Below are positions 39,556 to 47,858 of a DNA stretch of 64,000 nt, one piece after another (position 1 is the stretch's first letter; each line of letters opens with the position of its first letter). Both the position numbers and the translations under genes were made by a program. The DNA is from an uncultured Lachnospiraceae bacterium (GTDB lineage: Bacteria; Bacillota; Clostridia; Lachnospirales; Lachnospiraceae), in contig CAJTPU010000018.1 in the NCBI GenBank assembly GCA_910578335.1, forward strand, positions 1 through 64,000, given 5' to 3'. Under the pieces are notes generated by a model. It was not told where the DNA came from. It worked only from the letters and a program-made list of their open reading frames with translations, and did no database searches.

Positions 39556-40938
39556 TTACAATTCCCATATGTCGCGGGATGCTTTTTCCTCCTTCAGCTT
39601 TGCGTTTGTCTCCTCCACCTTCATTCTGGAGAGTATCAGCATAATCATGATGTCTATCACCAGAGGCAGCCATAAATACATCACATGGAGCATATTGATG
39701 CAGGAAGCCGGCTGCACATCCAGCTTGCCGCTAAAACCGCTAAACTCCAACAGCCATCCGGCAATCGCCGTTCCCAGACCTCCGCCAAGCTTCACGCCAA
39801 GAGAGGTACAAGAATACATGGTTCCGTCCACTCTTTTCCCCTTTGTCAGAAAGGTATACTCAGAGCAGGAGGCAATGACTGCATTCATATCTCCCTGCCA
39901 CGGTCCCTGTCCAAGTGCGGCAAGCGCTGTAAACGCAAGCATCATGGGGATACTCCCCACATATCCCGCCACCACTACAAGCGCCCTGCCTGCCACGGCA
40001 ATAATATAGCCTCCCAAATTTAATTTATACATTCCCTTCCATCTGCCCACAAGCGTCGGCGTGAAAACCAGCGCGACAATCAGGGGAATATTGACCGCCC
40101 AGGAAAATACGCCGTACAGATTTTCATTTTTTAGCACATAAGTCATATAATAAATGCCGACATTAATCATTGCCCCGTATAGCTGCTGTAAAATATAGAC
40201 TCCGCAAATCATCAGGTAAAATTTGTTGGACAAAAGAAGCCTGAACGCTTCCAGCAGCCCGTATTTCTCTTCTTCCTGCTTTTTCTCCCCGCCCGCATTC
40301 AGTTCTTCTTCGGGAAGCTCCTTGACGGAAAGCCCTGAAATGGTATTGATGAAAAGCCCGATAAGCGCATAGACAATCGCCACCGTCCGCCAAGCCCCGG
40401 CTCCGCCGCCGCATTGGGCAACAAAGCCGATTGTGACCGACTGAATCAGCAGGCTCGTGGAAAATGCAAAGATAAACCGGTACGAACCCATCTGCACCCG
40501 CTCTTTGCTGTTCTTTGTCACAAGGGAAGTAAGCGCAGAATAAGCAATGTTGTTTGCCGTATAAAAAACACCGTTCAGCAAAGTATAGGCGATGAAAAAC
40601 CATGCATACTGCGCCGTTTCCCCCCAGTCCGCAGGTATGGCAAAGATTGCCGCCAGCGTCACCGCACAGCCAATATAACCATAAAGCATCCATGGTCTCG
40701 CCTTGCCAAGCCTGCTGCGGGTCTTGTCAATCAGTGAGCCAAAGAAGATATCCGTAAATCCGTCGAACAGTTTTGACGCCGCAATCAGCGTCCCCACAAT
40801 TCCTGCGGAAAGACCGATTGTATTTGTCAGATAAATCATGACAAAGGAAGATAAAAACGCGTACACCACATTGCCTGCAATGTCTCCCGAGCCATACCCT
40901 ACTTTGTTGTACCACTTTAAATAAGTCCTTTCCTCCAT
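39556..40938 (-). CDS. GPH-family sugar:cation symporter
   Basis: A 460-residue transporter with twelve membrane segments of the glycoside-pentoside-hexuronide:cation symporter family (MelB/LacS-like). The N-terminus YNKVGYGSGDIAGNVVYAFLSSF and the loop GSLIDKTRSRLGKARPWML are characteristic. The neighbouring beta-galactosidase suggests lactose or another beta-galactoside as substrate. It lacks the PTS IIA-like tail of LacS. It follows the beta-galactosidase gene after 50 bases and ends at a terminator. Confidence 0.88.
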   Translation of the reverse strand: MEERTYLKWYNKVGYGSGDIAGNVVYAFLSSFVMIYLTNTIGLSAGIVGTLIAASKLFDGFTDIFFGSLIDKTRSRLGKARPWMLYGYIGCAVTLAAIFAIPADWGETAQYAWFFIAYTLLNGVFYTANNIAYSALTSLVTKNSKERVQMGSYRFIFAFSTSLLIQSVTIGFVAQCGGGAGAWRTVAIVYALIGLFINTISGLSVKELPEEELNAGGEKKQEEEKYGLLEAFRLLLSNKFYLMICGVYILQQLYGAMINVGIYYMTYVLKNENLYGVFSWAVNIPLIVALVFTPTLVGRWKGMYKLNLGGYIIAVAGRALVVVAGYVGSIPMMLAFTALAALGQGPWQGDMNAVIASCSEYTFLTKGKRVDGTMYSCTSLGVKLGGGLGTAIAGWLLEFSGFSGKLDVQPASCINMLHVMYLWLPLVIDIMIMLILSRMKVEETNAKLKEEKASRDIWEL

Positions 40939-40988
40939 AAAATACCTCCTCCTTTAAATGTTGTTTTCACGTACCCGCCGGCTATTTT

Positions 40989-43900
40989 TTACCCCTTCAC
41001 AAATGGTATTAACCGAAACCGGAAGCAAAACTGTTCTTCGTCAAACCGGTACTTCTCAAGCAGCTTTGGTCCGCAACTGTTTGAGCCAATTCCATTCTGC
41101 GCATAGTCAAGGCACAGCACGGTGCTTCCTGACGCCTCCAATTCAAAATTATGCGCTTTTTTCTCCAGCTCCTCCTGTGTATAAACCGAAGCGTTGAAGG
41201 AAAACTTCTGCTCTGATACCGCCGCCAGCCCAAACTGCCCATTGCAGGCTTCCACATAGTCGCAGTCAAAATGACTTCCGTTTTCCTGCGGGCGAATGTA
41301 ATCCTCATGCAGCTCGTCTATCCTGTCGCGGTACAATCCGTGGCTTGCCGCCCTGTGTTTATCACAATAGCTTTCCATCGGTCCATAGCCGTAATAAGAA
41401 ATGTTTTCCAGCCTGCCGTCAAGAAAAAGACGCACGCCAAATCTGGGCAGTTCCGGAAACTCCTTATTTTTACATACCTCCAGTGTGCAATAAATCCCCC
41501 CGCCATTATCCACCGTAAAGACAGCCCTGATGTCCATCATGCGTTGCACCGATGCTGCCGAAACGGATATATGACTCCGAATTACCACCCTGTCCTTAAA
41601 CCGTTCCACCACCGTGTCGTAGGCTCGTGCATAAGCCTCCTTGTAACATGCCTTCTCCCACGCAGGCTTTACATACATATCGTTATCCGTGGGCGCCCGC
41701 CAGAGGTTTAGTTTCATGGGCGCATCCAGATATTCCCTGCCCGCATACCGCATACTTTGAAACAGTCCGCTTTTTCTGCTGTACACATAGGTAAAGCCGC
41801 TCCCCTTTAAAATCACCCCGCCGTCTGTCTCCGCCACTTCCACCGGCGTATCCGCATCCGTCTGCTGCTGCAGCCACTTCACGGCGGTCTGATTCCTTCC
41901 GTCCTCATTTGCAAGCAGAATTTCGTCAAATCCCAATATATGCCCGGCAGGAACCAACGGTATCCCCTGAAGGAGCACATAAGTAATCTTTAAGTAAACC
42001 CTGCCTGCCTTCGGAACTGTTACCTCCAGTTTTACATCCGCCTCCCCGTGCGGCGCTATGGAAACTGCCGGAACCGTCCCCGACTGTATAAGAACGCCGT
42101 CGCAGGTTACTGTATAATGAATTTCTGCATAATCCTTCAAATCCGTAAAATCCAGATAATTATGAAGCCTCAATTTGCCCGTCGCTACATCATAGGAAAC
42201 TACCCTTGCCGGGCGATATACATTTTTATACTCCAAAAGTCCCGTGTGCGGTGTGCGATTCGGATAGACAAGCCCATCCACACAAAAATTCCCGTCATGC
42301 ACGACTTCGTTAAAGTCTCCCCCATAAAAGTATTTGACTTTTCCGTTTTCCGCACGCCCCATATCAATCGCGTGGTCGCACCACTCCCAGACAAAGCCGC
42401 CGCACAGAATGTCATATTTTTGTATCATCTGAAAGTAGTCTTCCAGGTCCCCCGGTCCGTTTCCCATAGAATGACAGTATTCCACCAAAAGAAACGGTTT
42501 TTCTGCATTTCTTTCCAGATACGCTTCTATCTCTTCAAGAGAAGGATACATTCTACTGTACAAATCCAGATTTGTATAATGATACACCTTGTCGTAATTG
42601 CGGTATCTTGCGCTCTCATACTGGGTAATCCGACTTGCATCAAACGCTTTCGTCCACTGCAGTGCTTTTTCAAAATTACAGCCATATGCGCTTTCATTTC
42701 CCATGGACCACATTATAATGCAGGGACGGTTTTTGTCCCGCTCCACCATGCGCTGCACGCGGTCTAAGATGGCGCCCTCCCATTGCCGGTTATCCGCAAT
42801 CATTTCATTCCAGCGCTTCAGACGGTTATCATCCGTATCCTCTTTGTAATACAGCATAAACGGACCATGTGCCTCGATATCCGCCTCGTCAATTACCATG
42901 AAACCATACTTGTCGCACAACTGATAAAAATACGGTGCATTGGGATAGTGGCTGGAGCGGATGGCATTGAAATTATGCTGCTTCATCATGGCAAGGTCTT
43001 TTTGTATCTGCTCTATACCGACAGCAGAGCCGGTGACCGGGTCACAGTCATGGCGGTTTACGCCGTGCAGCTTTATGTTCTGCCCATTGAAATAAAACAC
43101 ACCATTCTTGATTTTCATGCTCCTGAAACCAATATAATCTGTAATCACCTCTTGCGCCGTTTCCATGACAAGTGTATACAGGCTGGGAGCTTCCGCACTC
43201 CACAAGTCGGGCTTTGCTATCTGCAGAAAGAGGCTGCCTGCCCTTCCCTTGCCCGAAGCCACCATCCGGTTCATGCCGTCGTAGACGGACACCTTTGTGT
43301 CAACCGCGGCGTCCCCGTAAAAGATATCCAGCTTTATCTCCCCGCTTCCGCCCTCCGCAGATGCCGTGATGCGGTAATCCCAGATAAACTGTGCGGGACG
43401 TTTCAGCAAATACACGTCCCGAAAGATTCCGCTCATGCGAAACTTATCCTGGTCTTCCAGATAACTACCGTCGCACCATTTCAGAACCAGCACCGCTATT
43501 TTGTTTTTTCCCTCCTGCAATGCCTGCGTTACCTCAAACTCGCTTGTGGCATGGGATACCTGACTGTATCCCACATAAGAGCCATTGAGCCATAGGTAAA
43601 AGCAGGAATCTACTCCTTCAAAATTCAAATATGCCTTTGGCGCCTGCGTGTCCGTCCGATAGTCAAACTCATAGATATACGCGCCGCAGGGAACATCCTG
43701 CGGAACATAGGGCGGGTCAAAAGGAAACGGATACCTGATGTTTGTATACTGATGAGAGTCATAGCCTGCCGCCTGCCAGACCCCGGGGACAGTTATCTCA
43801 TCAAAACCGGCAGTATCATACGCGGTCTCATAAAACGCCTCCGTCACATCATAGATACTTGCAAAATACCGAAATTTCCAGCTCCCGTTTAAAAACTGCA

Positions 43901-44030
43901 GACGGTCCGATTCCTCTCTGTGCTCTGTCAGATTATCCATTCTCTTTGATGCCGGAATATAATACGCCCTCGCCGGCATGGTTCCTTCGTGCAAAACGCC
44001 AAGGTTCTCATAGTATCTCGGTACTATCAT
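40989..44030 (-). CDS. lacZ: beta-galactosidase, GH2
   Basis: A 1013-residue GH2 beta-galactosidase, the usual LacZ length. Visible features are the N-terminal sugar-binding domain, HGVNRHDCDPVTGSAVG, the acid/base Glu in IIMWSMGNESAYG, the nucleophile Glu in LLVEYCHSMGNGPGD, and the C-terminal beta-gal small chain domain (PTDNDMYVKPAW, YYGYGPMESYCDKH). It hydrolyses lactose or other beta-galactosides in the cytosol after import by the downstream symporter. AAGGAGG 7 bases before the ATG at 44030 fixes the start over 44051. It diverges from an AraC gene that probably controls it. Confidence 0.94.
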   Translation of the reverse strand: MIVPRYYENLGVLHEGTMPARAYYIPASKRMDNLTEHREESDRLQFLNGSWKFRYFASIYDVTEAFYETAYDTAGFDEITVPGVWQAAGYDSHQYTNIRYPFPFDPPYVPQDVPCGAYIYEFDYRTDTQAPKAYLNFEGVDSCFYLWLNGSYVGYSQVSHATSEFEVTQALQEGKNKIAVLVLKWCDGSYLEDQDKFRMSGIFRDVYLLKRPAQFIWDYRITASAEGGSGEIKLDIFYGDAAVDTKVSVYDGMNRMVASGKGRAGSLFLQIAKPDLWSAEAPSLYTLVMETAQEVITDYIGFRSMKIKNGVFYFNGQNIKLHGVNRHDCDPVTGSAVGIEQIQKDLAMMKQHNFNAIRSSHYPNAPYFYQLCDKYGFMVIDEADIEAHGPFMLYYKEDTDDNRLKRWNEMIADNRQWEGAILDRVQRMVERDKNRPCIIMWSMGNESAYGCNFEKALQWTKAFDASRITQYESARYRNYDKVYHYTNLDLYSRMYPSLEEIEAYLERNAEKPFLLVEYCHSMGNGPGDLEDYFQMIQKYDILCGGFVWEWCDHAIDMGRAENGKVKYFYGGDFNEVVHDGNFCVDGLVYPNRTPHTGLLEYKNVYRPARVVSYDVATGKLRLHNYLDFTDLKDYAEIHYTVTCDGVLIQSGTVPAVSIAPHGEADVKLEVTVPKAGRVYLKITYVLLQGIPLVPAGHILGFDEILLANEDGRNQTAVKWLQQQTDADTPVEVAETDGGVILKGSGFTYVYSRKSGLFQSMRYAGREYLDAPMKLNLWRAPTDNDMYVKPAWEKACYKEAYARAYDTVVERFKDRVVIRSHISVSAASVQRMMDIRAVFTVDNGGGIYCTLEVCKNKEFPELPRFGVRLFLDGRLENISYYGYGPMESYCDKHRAASHGLYRDRIDELHEDYIRPQENGSHFDCDYVEACNGQFGLAAVSEQKFSFNASVYTQEELEKKAHNFELEASGSTVLCLDYAQNGIGSNSCGPKLLEKYRFDEEQFCFRFRLIPFVKG

Positions 44031-44171
44031 TCTGTGCCCTCCTTTAAACATACACTTTTTTGCTTTGCCATTTTTGCGCCCTATTCATTTTTTTACTATC
44101 ATTTTTCTTTTCCGCTCTTATTTTCTGATTTAATTGTATGGTTTCCGTTAAACAAAGTCCATAAATACAAT

Positions 44172-44200
44172 TAGACAAAACATGCACAAAATGATACAAT
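44172..44200 (+). promoter_or_regulatory. promoter of the AraC gene
   Basis: TAGACA (44172-44177), 17 bases, TACAAT (44195-44200) with TGA before it. The start would be near 44207, so the whole palindromic element at 44211-44445 is in the transcript leader. Confidence 0.6.
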
Positions 44201-44210
44201 ATGTTTATTA

Positions 44211-44445
44211 AGATTAGGGCGTCAAAAGCCCTGCCGAAAAATGTTGGTTGTCAGTCTGCCCAAATGTATTGGTGCAAACGACTTTTGCACCATGGAAATG
44301 AGACTCAAAAATCGTGGAAGCCACTGCTGAACACGATTTTCGTTTTAGAGGCTCATTGGAATGTTTGGTGCAATGGAGAGCGCACCAATACATTTGGGCA
44401 GATTGACATGAAGCAACTTCAGTCAGGGCTTTTGACACCCGAATC
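44211..44445. mobile_element. palindromic MITE-like element
   Basis: The left end (44211-44275) and the reverse complement of the right end (44385-44445) match closely. Both contain GTCAAAAGCCCTG near the tip and TCTGCCCAAATGTATTGGTGC at their inner side. The first 23 bases agree in 21 positions. The 110-base centre also has GCACC/GGTGC and GAGCC/GACTC-type inverted pieces. It encodes no transposase. A solo copy of the tip lies at 30214-30233. No flanking direct repeat is seen here. Confidence 0.75.
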
Positions 44446-44474
44446 TCCATCACGCATTCACGGAGGCATTTCTT

Positions 44475-45329
44475 ATGTATTTGAATTCAGGATATTTACA
44501 CAATTCTCTGATAGATTTTAAAGACAAAACAAGACCCCTAATCGTTGGAAGCTGCGGCACTTACCGCCTGCACACGCATCCTAAGCTGCCTACCTACAGA
44601 CCAAGGGGAAGACTGGATTTTCAGATTATTTATGTCTCTGCAGGCGCCGCACACTTTCACTTTGACAATGCAGAAAATGATACGGTTGTCACTGCCGGCA
44701 ATATGGTGATATACAGACCAAAAGAATTTCAGAAATATGAATATTACGCCACGGACCGAACCGAAGTGTACTGGGTTCATTTTACAGGCGGAAATGTCAA
44801 AAATATCCTGCGAAGTTACGGCATTATGGACAATATGCGCGTACTCTATGCAGGTACTTCTCTGGAATATACAAGAATATTTAAGAAAATGATATCCGAG
44901 CTCCAGCGCTGTCAGGCAGGCTACGAAGAGATGCTCACCATGCTTCTTCGCCATCTCTTCATCCTCCTGCACAGACAGCTTTCCAAACAGCGCATCCTGA
45001 AAAATGAGTATCTGGATAGCGAGATGGACCTGGCAGCGCAGTATTTTAATGATAATTATAATTCCGACATCAATATTCAGGACTATGCGGCATCCCGCGG
45101 TATGAGCGTAAGTTGGTTTATCCGCAGCTTCAAAAGCTATACCGGTTCCACCCCCATGCGGTACATCGTCTCCATCCGCATCACAAATGCGCAGATGCTG
45201 CTGGAAACCACCACATATACGATATCCGAAATCGGCAGGATTGTCGGCTACGAAAACCCCCTGTATTTCAGCCGCATATTCCACAAACAGAAGGGATTTT
45301 CTCCTTCTGCTTATCGGAAAAGCCTCTGA
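44475..45329 (+). CDS. AraC-family regulator of the beta-galactosidase operon
   Basis: A 284-residue regulator with an N-terminal cupin sugar-sensing domain (about 30-130, RPRGRLDFQIIYVSAGAAHF) and two C-terminal AraC HTH motifs (about 185-284: INIQDYAASRGMSVSWFIRSFK and ISEIGRIVGYENPLYFSRIFHK). GGAGG 8 bases before the ATG sets the start. It is divergent from lacZ and the GPH symporter, so it probably activates them on a beta-galactoside signal. Its leader carries the palindromic element. Confidence 0.88.
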   Translation: MYLNSGYLHNSLIDFKDKTRPLIVGSCGTYRLHTHPKLPTYRPRGRLDFQIIYVSAGAAHFHFDNAENDTVVTAGNMVIYRPKEFQKYEYYATDRTEVYWVHFTGGNVKNILRSYGIMDNMRVLYAGTSLEYTRIFKKMISELQRCQAGYEEMLTMLLRHLFILLHRQLSKQRILKNEYLDSEMDLAAQYFNDNYNSDINIQDYAASRGMSVSWFIRSFKSYTGSTPMRYIVSIRITNAQMLLETTTYTISEIGRIVGYENPLYFSRIFHKQKGFSPSAYRKSL

Positions 45330-45375
45330 AGCAAATGCTTTTCTAGGTACATGCGCGCAGCCGGATAACCCATCT

Positions 45376-45726
45376 TTATTGCAGCTTCGCTTCCCACTCC
45401 GCCTCCCTGAAGCCTGTCAGCACAGTCACTCCGTCCACAACAAGCGGGCGTTTCACCAGCATCCCGTTGGAGGCAAGAAGCTTGAGCTGCTCTTCCTCAC
45501 TCATATCCGGAAGCTTGTCCTTAAGCTGCATTTCTTTGTATAAAATACCGCTGGTATTAAAAAACTTCTTAAGCGGCAGCCCGCTCTTTTCATGCCATTC
45601 CTTCAATTCTTCATAGGAAGGATTGTTCTCTGCAATGTGGCGCTCCTCATATGCAATATTATGTGCATCCAGCCATTTTTTAGCCTTTTGACAAGTAGTA
45701 CATTTCGGGTATTCTATCAATAACAT
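45376..45726 (-). CDS. ArsC/Spx-family protein
   Basis: A 116-residue thioredoxin-fold protein of the ArsC/Spx/YffB group. MLLIEYPKCTTCQKAKKWLD has a CxxC motif, and VKRPLVVDG matches the family RP-V motif. It may be a glutaredoxin-dependent reductase. The Spx transcription-regulator role seems less likely, but cannot be excluded. AGGAGG before the ATG at 45726 fixes the start; the frame runs up to 45834 inside the acetyltransferase gene. It follows that gene after 16 bases. Confidence 0.82.
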   Translation of the reverse strand: MLLIEYPKCTTCQKAKKWLDAHNIAYEERHIAENNPSYEELKEWHEKSGLPLKKFFNTSGILYKEMQLKDKLPDMSEEEQLKLLASNGMLVKRPLVVDGVTVLTGFREAEWEAKLQ

Positions 45727-45742
45727 GCTGTTCTTCCTCCTT

Positions 45743-46270
45743 TTATATTCCGATTGTATAGCGCATCTCATGCCACTCTTCGCCGCCCCAGGTGGAGGCG
45801 GCAATTCCGCAGTCGGTAAAGCCCATCTTTTCATACATCCCTACCTTCGCCTGCAGGCATGTAAGCAAAGCCGTTTTTCTACCCCGCTCCTGCTCCCGTT
45901 TCAGATATTGCAATACCAGCTCTCTTGCAAGCCCCTGTCTGCGATACTCCGGCAGCACATCAAGCCCCAGCAGCATAATATTTTTCCCCGCCGGATTGTG
46001 CAGCCCGGCATCTGTAAAAAACGCATCCCGAAACGAAACCTCCTCCGTGGAAAGCCCGTTCAGAAAACCTGCCAGCCTGCCGGTTTTTTTGTCTACCGCC
46101 ACCAAAAACATTTCCGGCGCTTTTGCAATCCGCTCTTTCATATGCTGCGCAGAACATGCTTCATTCGGCGGAAAGCAAATCCGTTCTATTTCTGCCGCCT
46201 GTTCTGCTTCCTCCTGCCGGATATTCCGAAATACATACTGTTCCAAAACGTCCTTATCGCCCGTTATCAT
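45743..46270 (-). CDS. GNAT-family N-acetyltransferase
   Basis: A 175-residue protein of the GNAT fold. The acetyl-CoA loop is PEYRRQGLARELVLQYL, preceded by MLLGLDVLP, and the C-terminal GMYEKMGFTDCG segment is typical. It transfers an acetyl group from acetyl-CoA to an amine; the substrate is unknown. It is the first gene of a two-gene operon with the ArsC-like gene. Confidence 0.85.
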   Translation of the reverse strand: MITGDKDVLEQYVFRNIRQEEAEQAAEIERICFPPNEACSAQHMKERIAKAPEMFLVAVDKKTGRLAGFLNGLSTEEVSFRDAFFTDAGLHNPAGKNIMLLGLDVLPEYRRQGLARELVLQYLKREQERGRKTALLTCLQAKVGMYEKMGFTDCGIAASTWGGEEWHEMRYTIGI

Positions 46271-46373
46271 TCCTTCTTTCCTTTCACTTGTACCGGATAT
46301 TTTCCTATTATTTTACCATTATAACGGAACCTGTTATGAAACACAATGTCTTATCCTGACGGATTCGGCGTGA

Positions 46374-47858
46374 CTATTTATTTTCAGCACTGCTTATCTT
46401 GTATTCCCCCTTCACAAAATCGACTGCCAGTTCCGCTTCAAACCCGTCACAAGACCAAACAATCCGCAAAATGCCCTCTCCGCCTTCTATGCTGATTTTG
46501 GCACGCTCGTCAAAGGCTTGATACGTATTGCGAAAACGAATCATTTCTATCTGTTTTCTTACAACTTCCCTGTCAAGTGCCGCTTCCATTTCCGCCACGG
46601 TAAGATTTGTCCTGTTGATTTCTTTATGACCGGAAGCGCCCGCCTTTTTCACTGCCTCATAATCATTTTTTCCTGCAAAAAGGTCCAGATACCATATCTG
46701 AGGCTTACCCGGCATGAAGAGCTGAATCGCCCTTGCCATAAGCAGCTTTTGCTCCGACTCTCCAAGGGCGCTGTAATATGTGGCGTTTACCTGATAATAT
46801 ATATTGGTCTGCCCATGCAGATTTTTTACAAGCCCGCCCCGCGCGACAATTAAAGCAATCAGATTCTCAATATCCTGTTCCGGTAAAATGCCTTTTAAAT
46901 CAAGAAGGGGAATCCCGTCATGGCATCCCAACATATTGACAACCGCAATCCCGCTTTCCAGCATTTCCTTTGCCCATGCAGAAAGATAACAGCTCCTTTT
47001 ATTTTCGATGGCATCAATAATCAGCCCCGGCAAAAAGAAATCATATGTCATATACCCTTTATCCGACAGCTTTTTATATATCTGCTCTTCATATGCCGCA
47101 TGAATTTCCGGCAGCAGCGTAAGGTGATACGGCTCTGCCATTTCCCGAATCCTGCCCAACAGCTCCCAAGTGCCCGGTTCGTTGAGAAAGTTCTTTTCCC
47201 CCGGCTCTTTTGGCGCATATGCAAACGCATCCAGCCTTACAATGCCTGCCCCGTAAGACGAAATTTTTTTTAATGTCTCTTCATAAAAGTCCCATACCTT
47301 TGCCGACTTTATGTTCAAATCCATCTGTCCAAGATACTGCGGATAATGCTCCTCCTGATAAAAGGTATTCCAATAAGGTACTTTTTTCCCATCCGGAAAA
47401 CGCACCATCAGAATAGGAAGTCCCGGTTTTCTAAAAAACATGTTTTTCATATACCGGGGCGCCGGCTCTATATACCCCGCCTCCGTCATAGAACCATATC
47501 CCTGCCAAAAATCATTCCAATTGATAAAAAAATCCTTATACTCTGATTTTTCTCCCTTGTTTACAAGGTCAACAAACTGCGGCGACATAGCGGAAGCATG
47601 ATTCAGCACAAAATCAAGCTTTAAATCAATTCCCAGCTTTTTGATTTCTTCCAAGTCCTTTTTATCTGCCAGCGCTTCATTGATGTCATAATCAATAACA
47701 GAAAAGCCTCTGTCCAAATCAGAATGGTAGATGCTGGGCAAAATATAAAACGAACCAAATACATTTTTCAACTCTTCTCTTTTCAGCATGGAAACAATAT
47801 CCGCTAATCTGCCGCCCATGCTGTCCGGATATGCATTTAACATCGGCTTATTTTTCAT
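46374..47858 (-). CDS. GH13_18 sucrose or sucrose-phosphate phosphorylase
   Basis: A 494-residue alpha-amylase-fold enzyme of the sucrose phosphorylase subfamily. The nucleophile is Asp in GIVRLDAFAYAP, the acid/base Glu is in LTLLPEIHAAY, and LGCHDGIPLLDLKG with the third acidic residue is typical of the subfamily. It uses phosphate to split sucrose, or sucrose phosphate, to a glucose-1-phosphate product and fructose or its phosphate. The preceding AgaSK fusion makes sucrose phosphate, and the 11-base overlap with it implies coupled translation, so a phosphorylated substrate is likely. GAAGGGG precedes the ATG. Confidence 0.87.
   Translation of the reverse strand: MKNKPMLNAYPDSMGGRLADIVSMLKREELKNVFGSFYILPSIYHSDLDRGFSVIDYDINEALADKKDLEEIKKLGIDLKLDFVLNHASAMSPQFVDLVNKGEKSEYKDFFINWNDFWQGYGSMTEAGYIEPAPRYMKNMFFRKPGLPILMVRFPDGKKVPYWNTFYQEEHYPQYLGQMDLNIKSAKVWDFYEETLKKISSYGAGIVRLDAFAYAPKEPGEKNFLNEPGTWELLGRIREMAEPYHLTLLPEIHAAYEEQIYKKLSDKGYMTYDFFLPGLIIDAIENKRSCYLSAWAKEMLESGIAVVNMLGCHDGIPLLDLKGILPEQDIENLIALIVARGGLVKNLHGQTNIYYQVNATYYSALGESEQKLLMARAIQLFMPGKPQIWYLDLFAGKNDYEAVKKAGASGHKEINRTNLTVAEMEAALDREVVRKQIEMIRFRNTYQAFDERAKISIEGGEGILRIVWSCDGFEAELAVDFVKGEYKISSAENK

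Noticed and set aside
42048..43595. Long plus-strand frames opposite lacZ
   Set aside because: They are shadows of a complete GH2 gene with both catalytic motifs.
44201..44521. Open frames across the palindromic element
   Set aside because: Both strands read alike because of the inverted repeat; no domain or ribosome site supports a protein.
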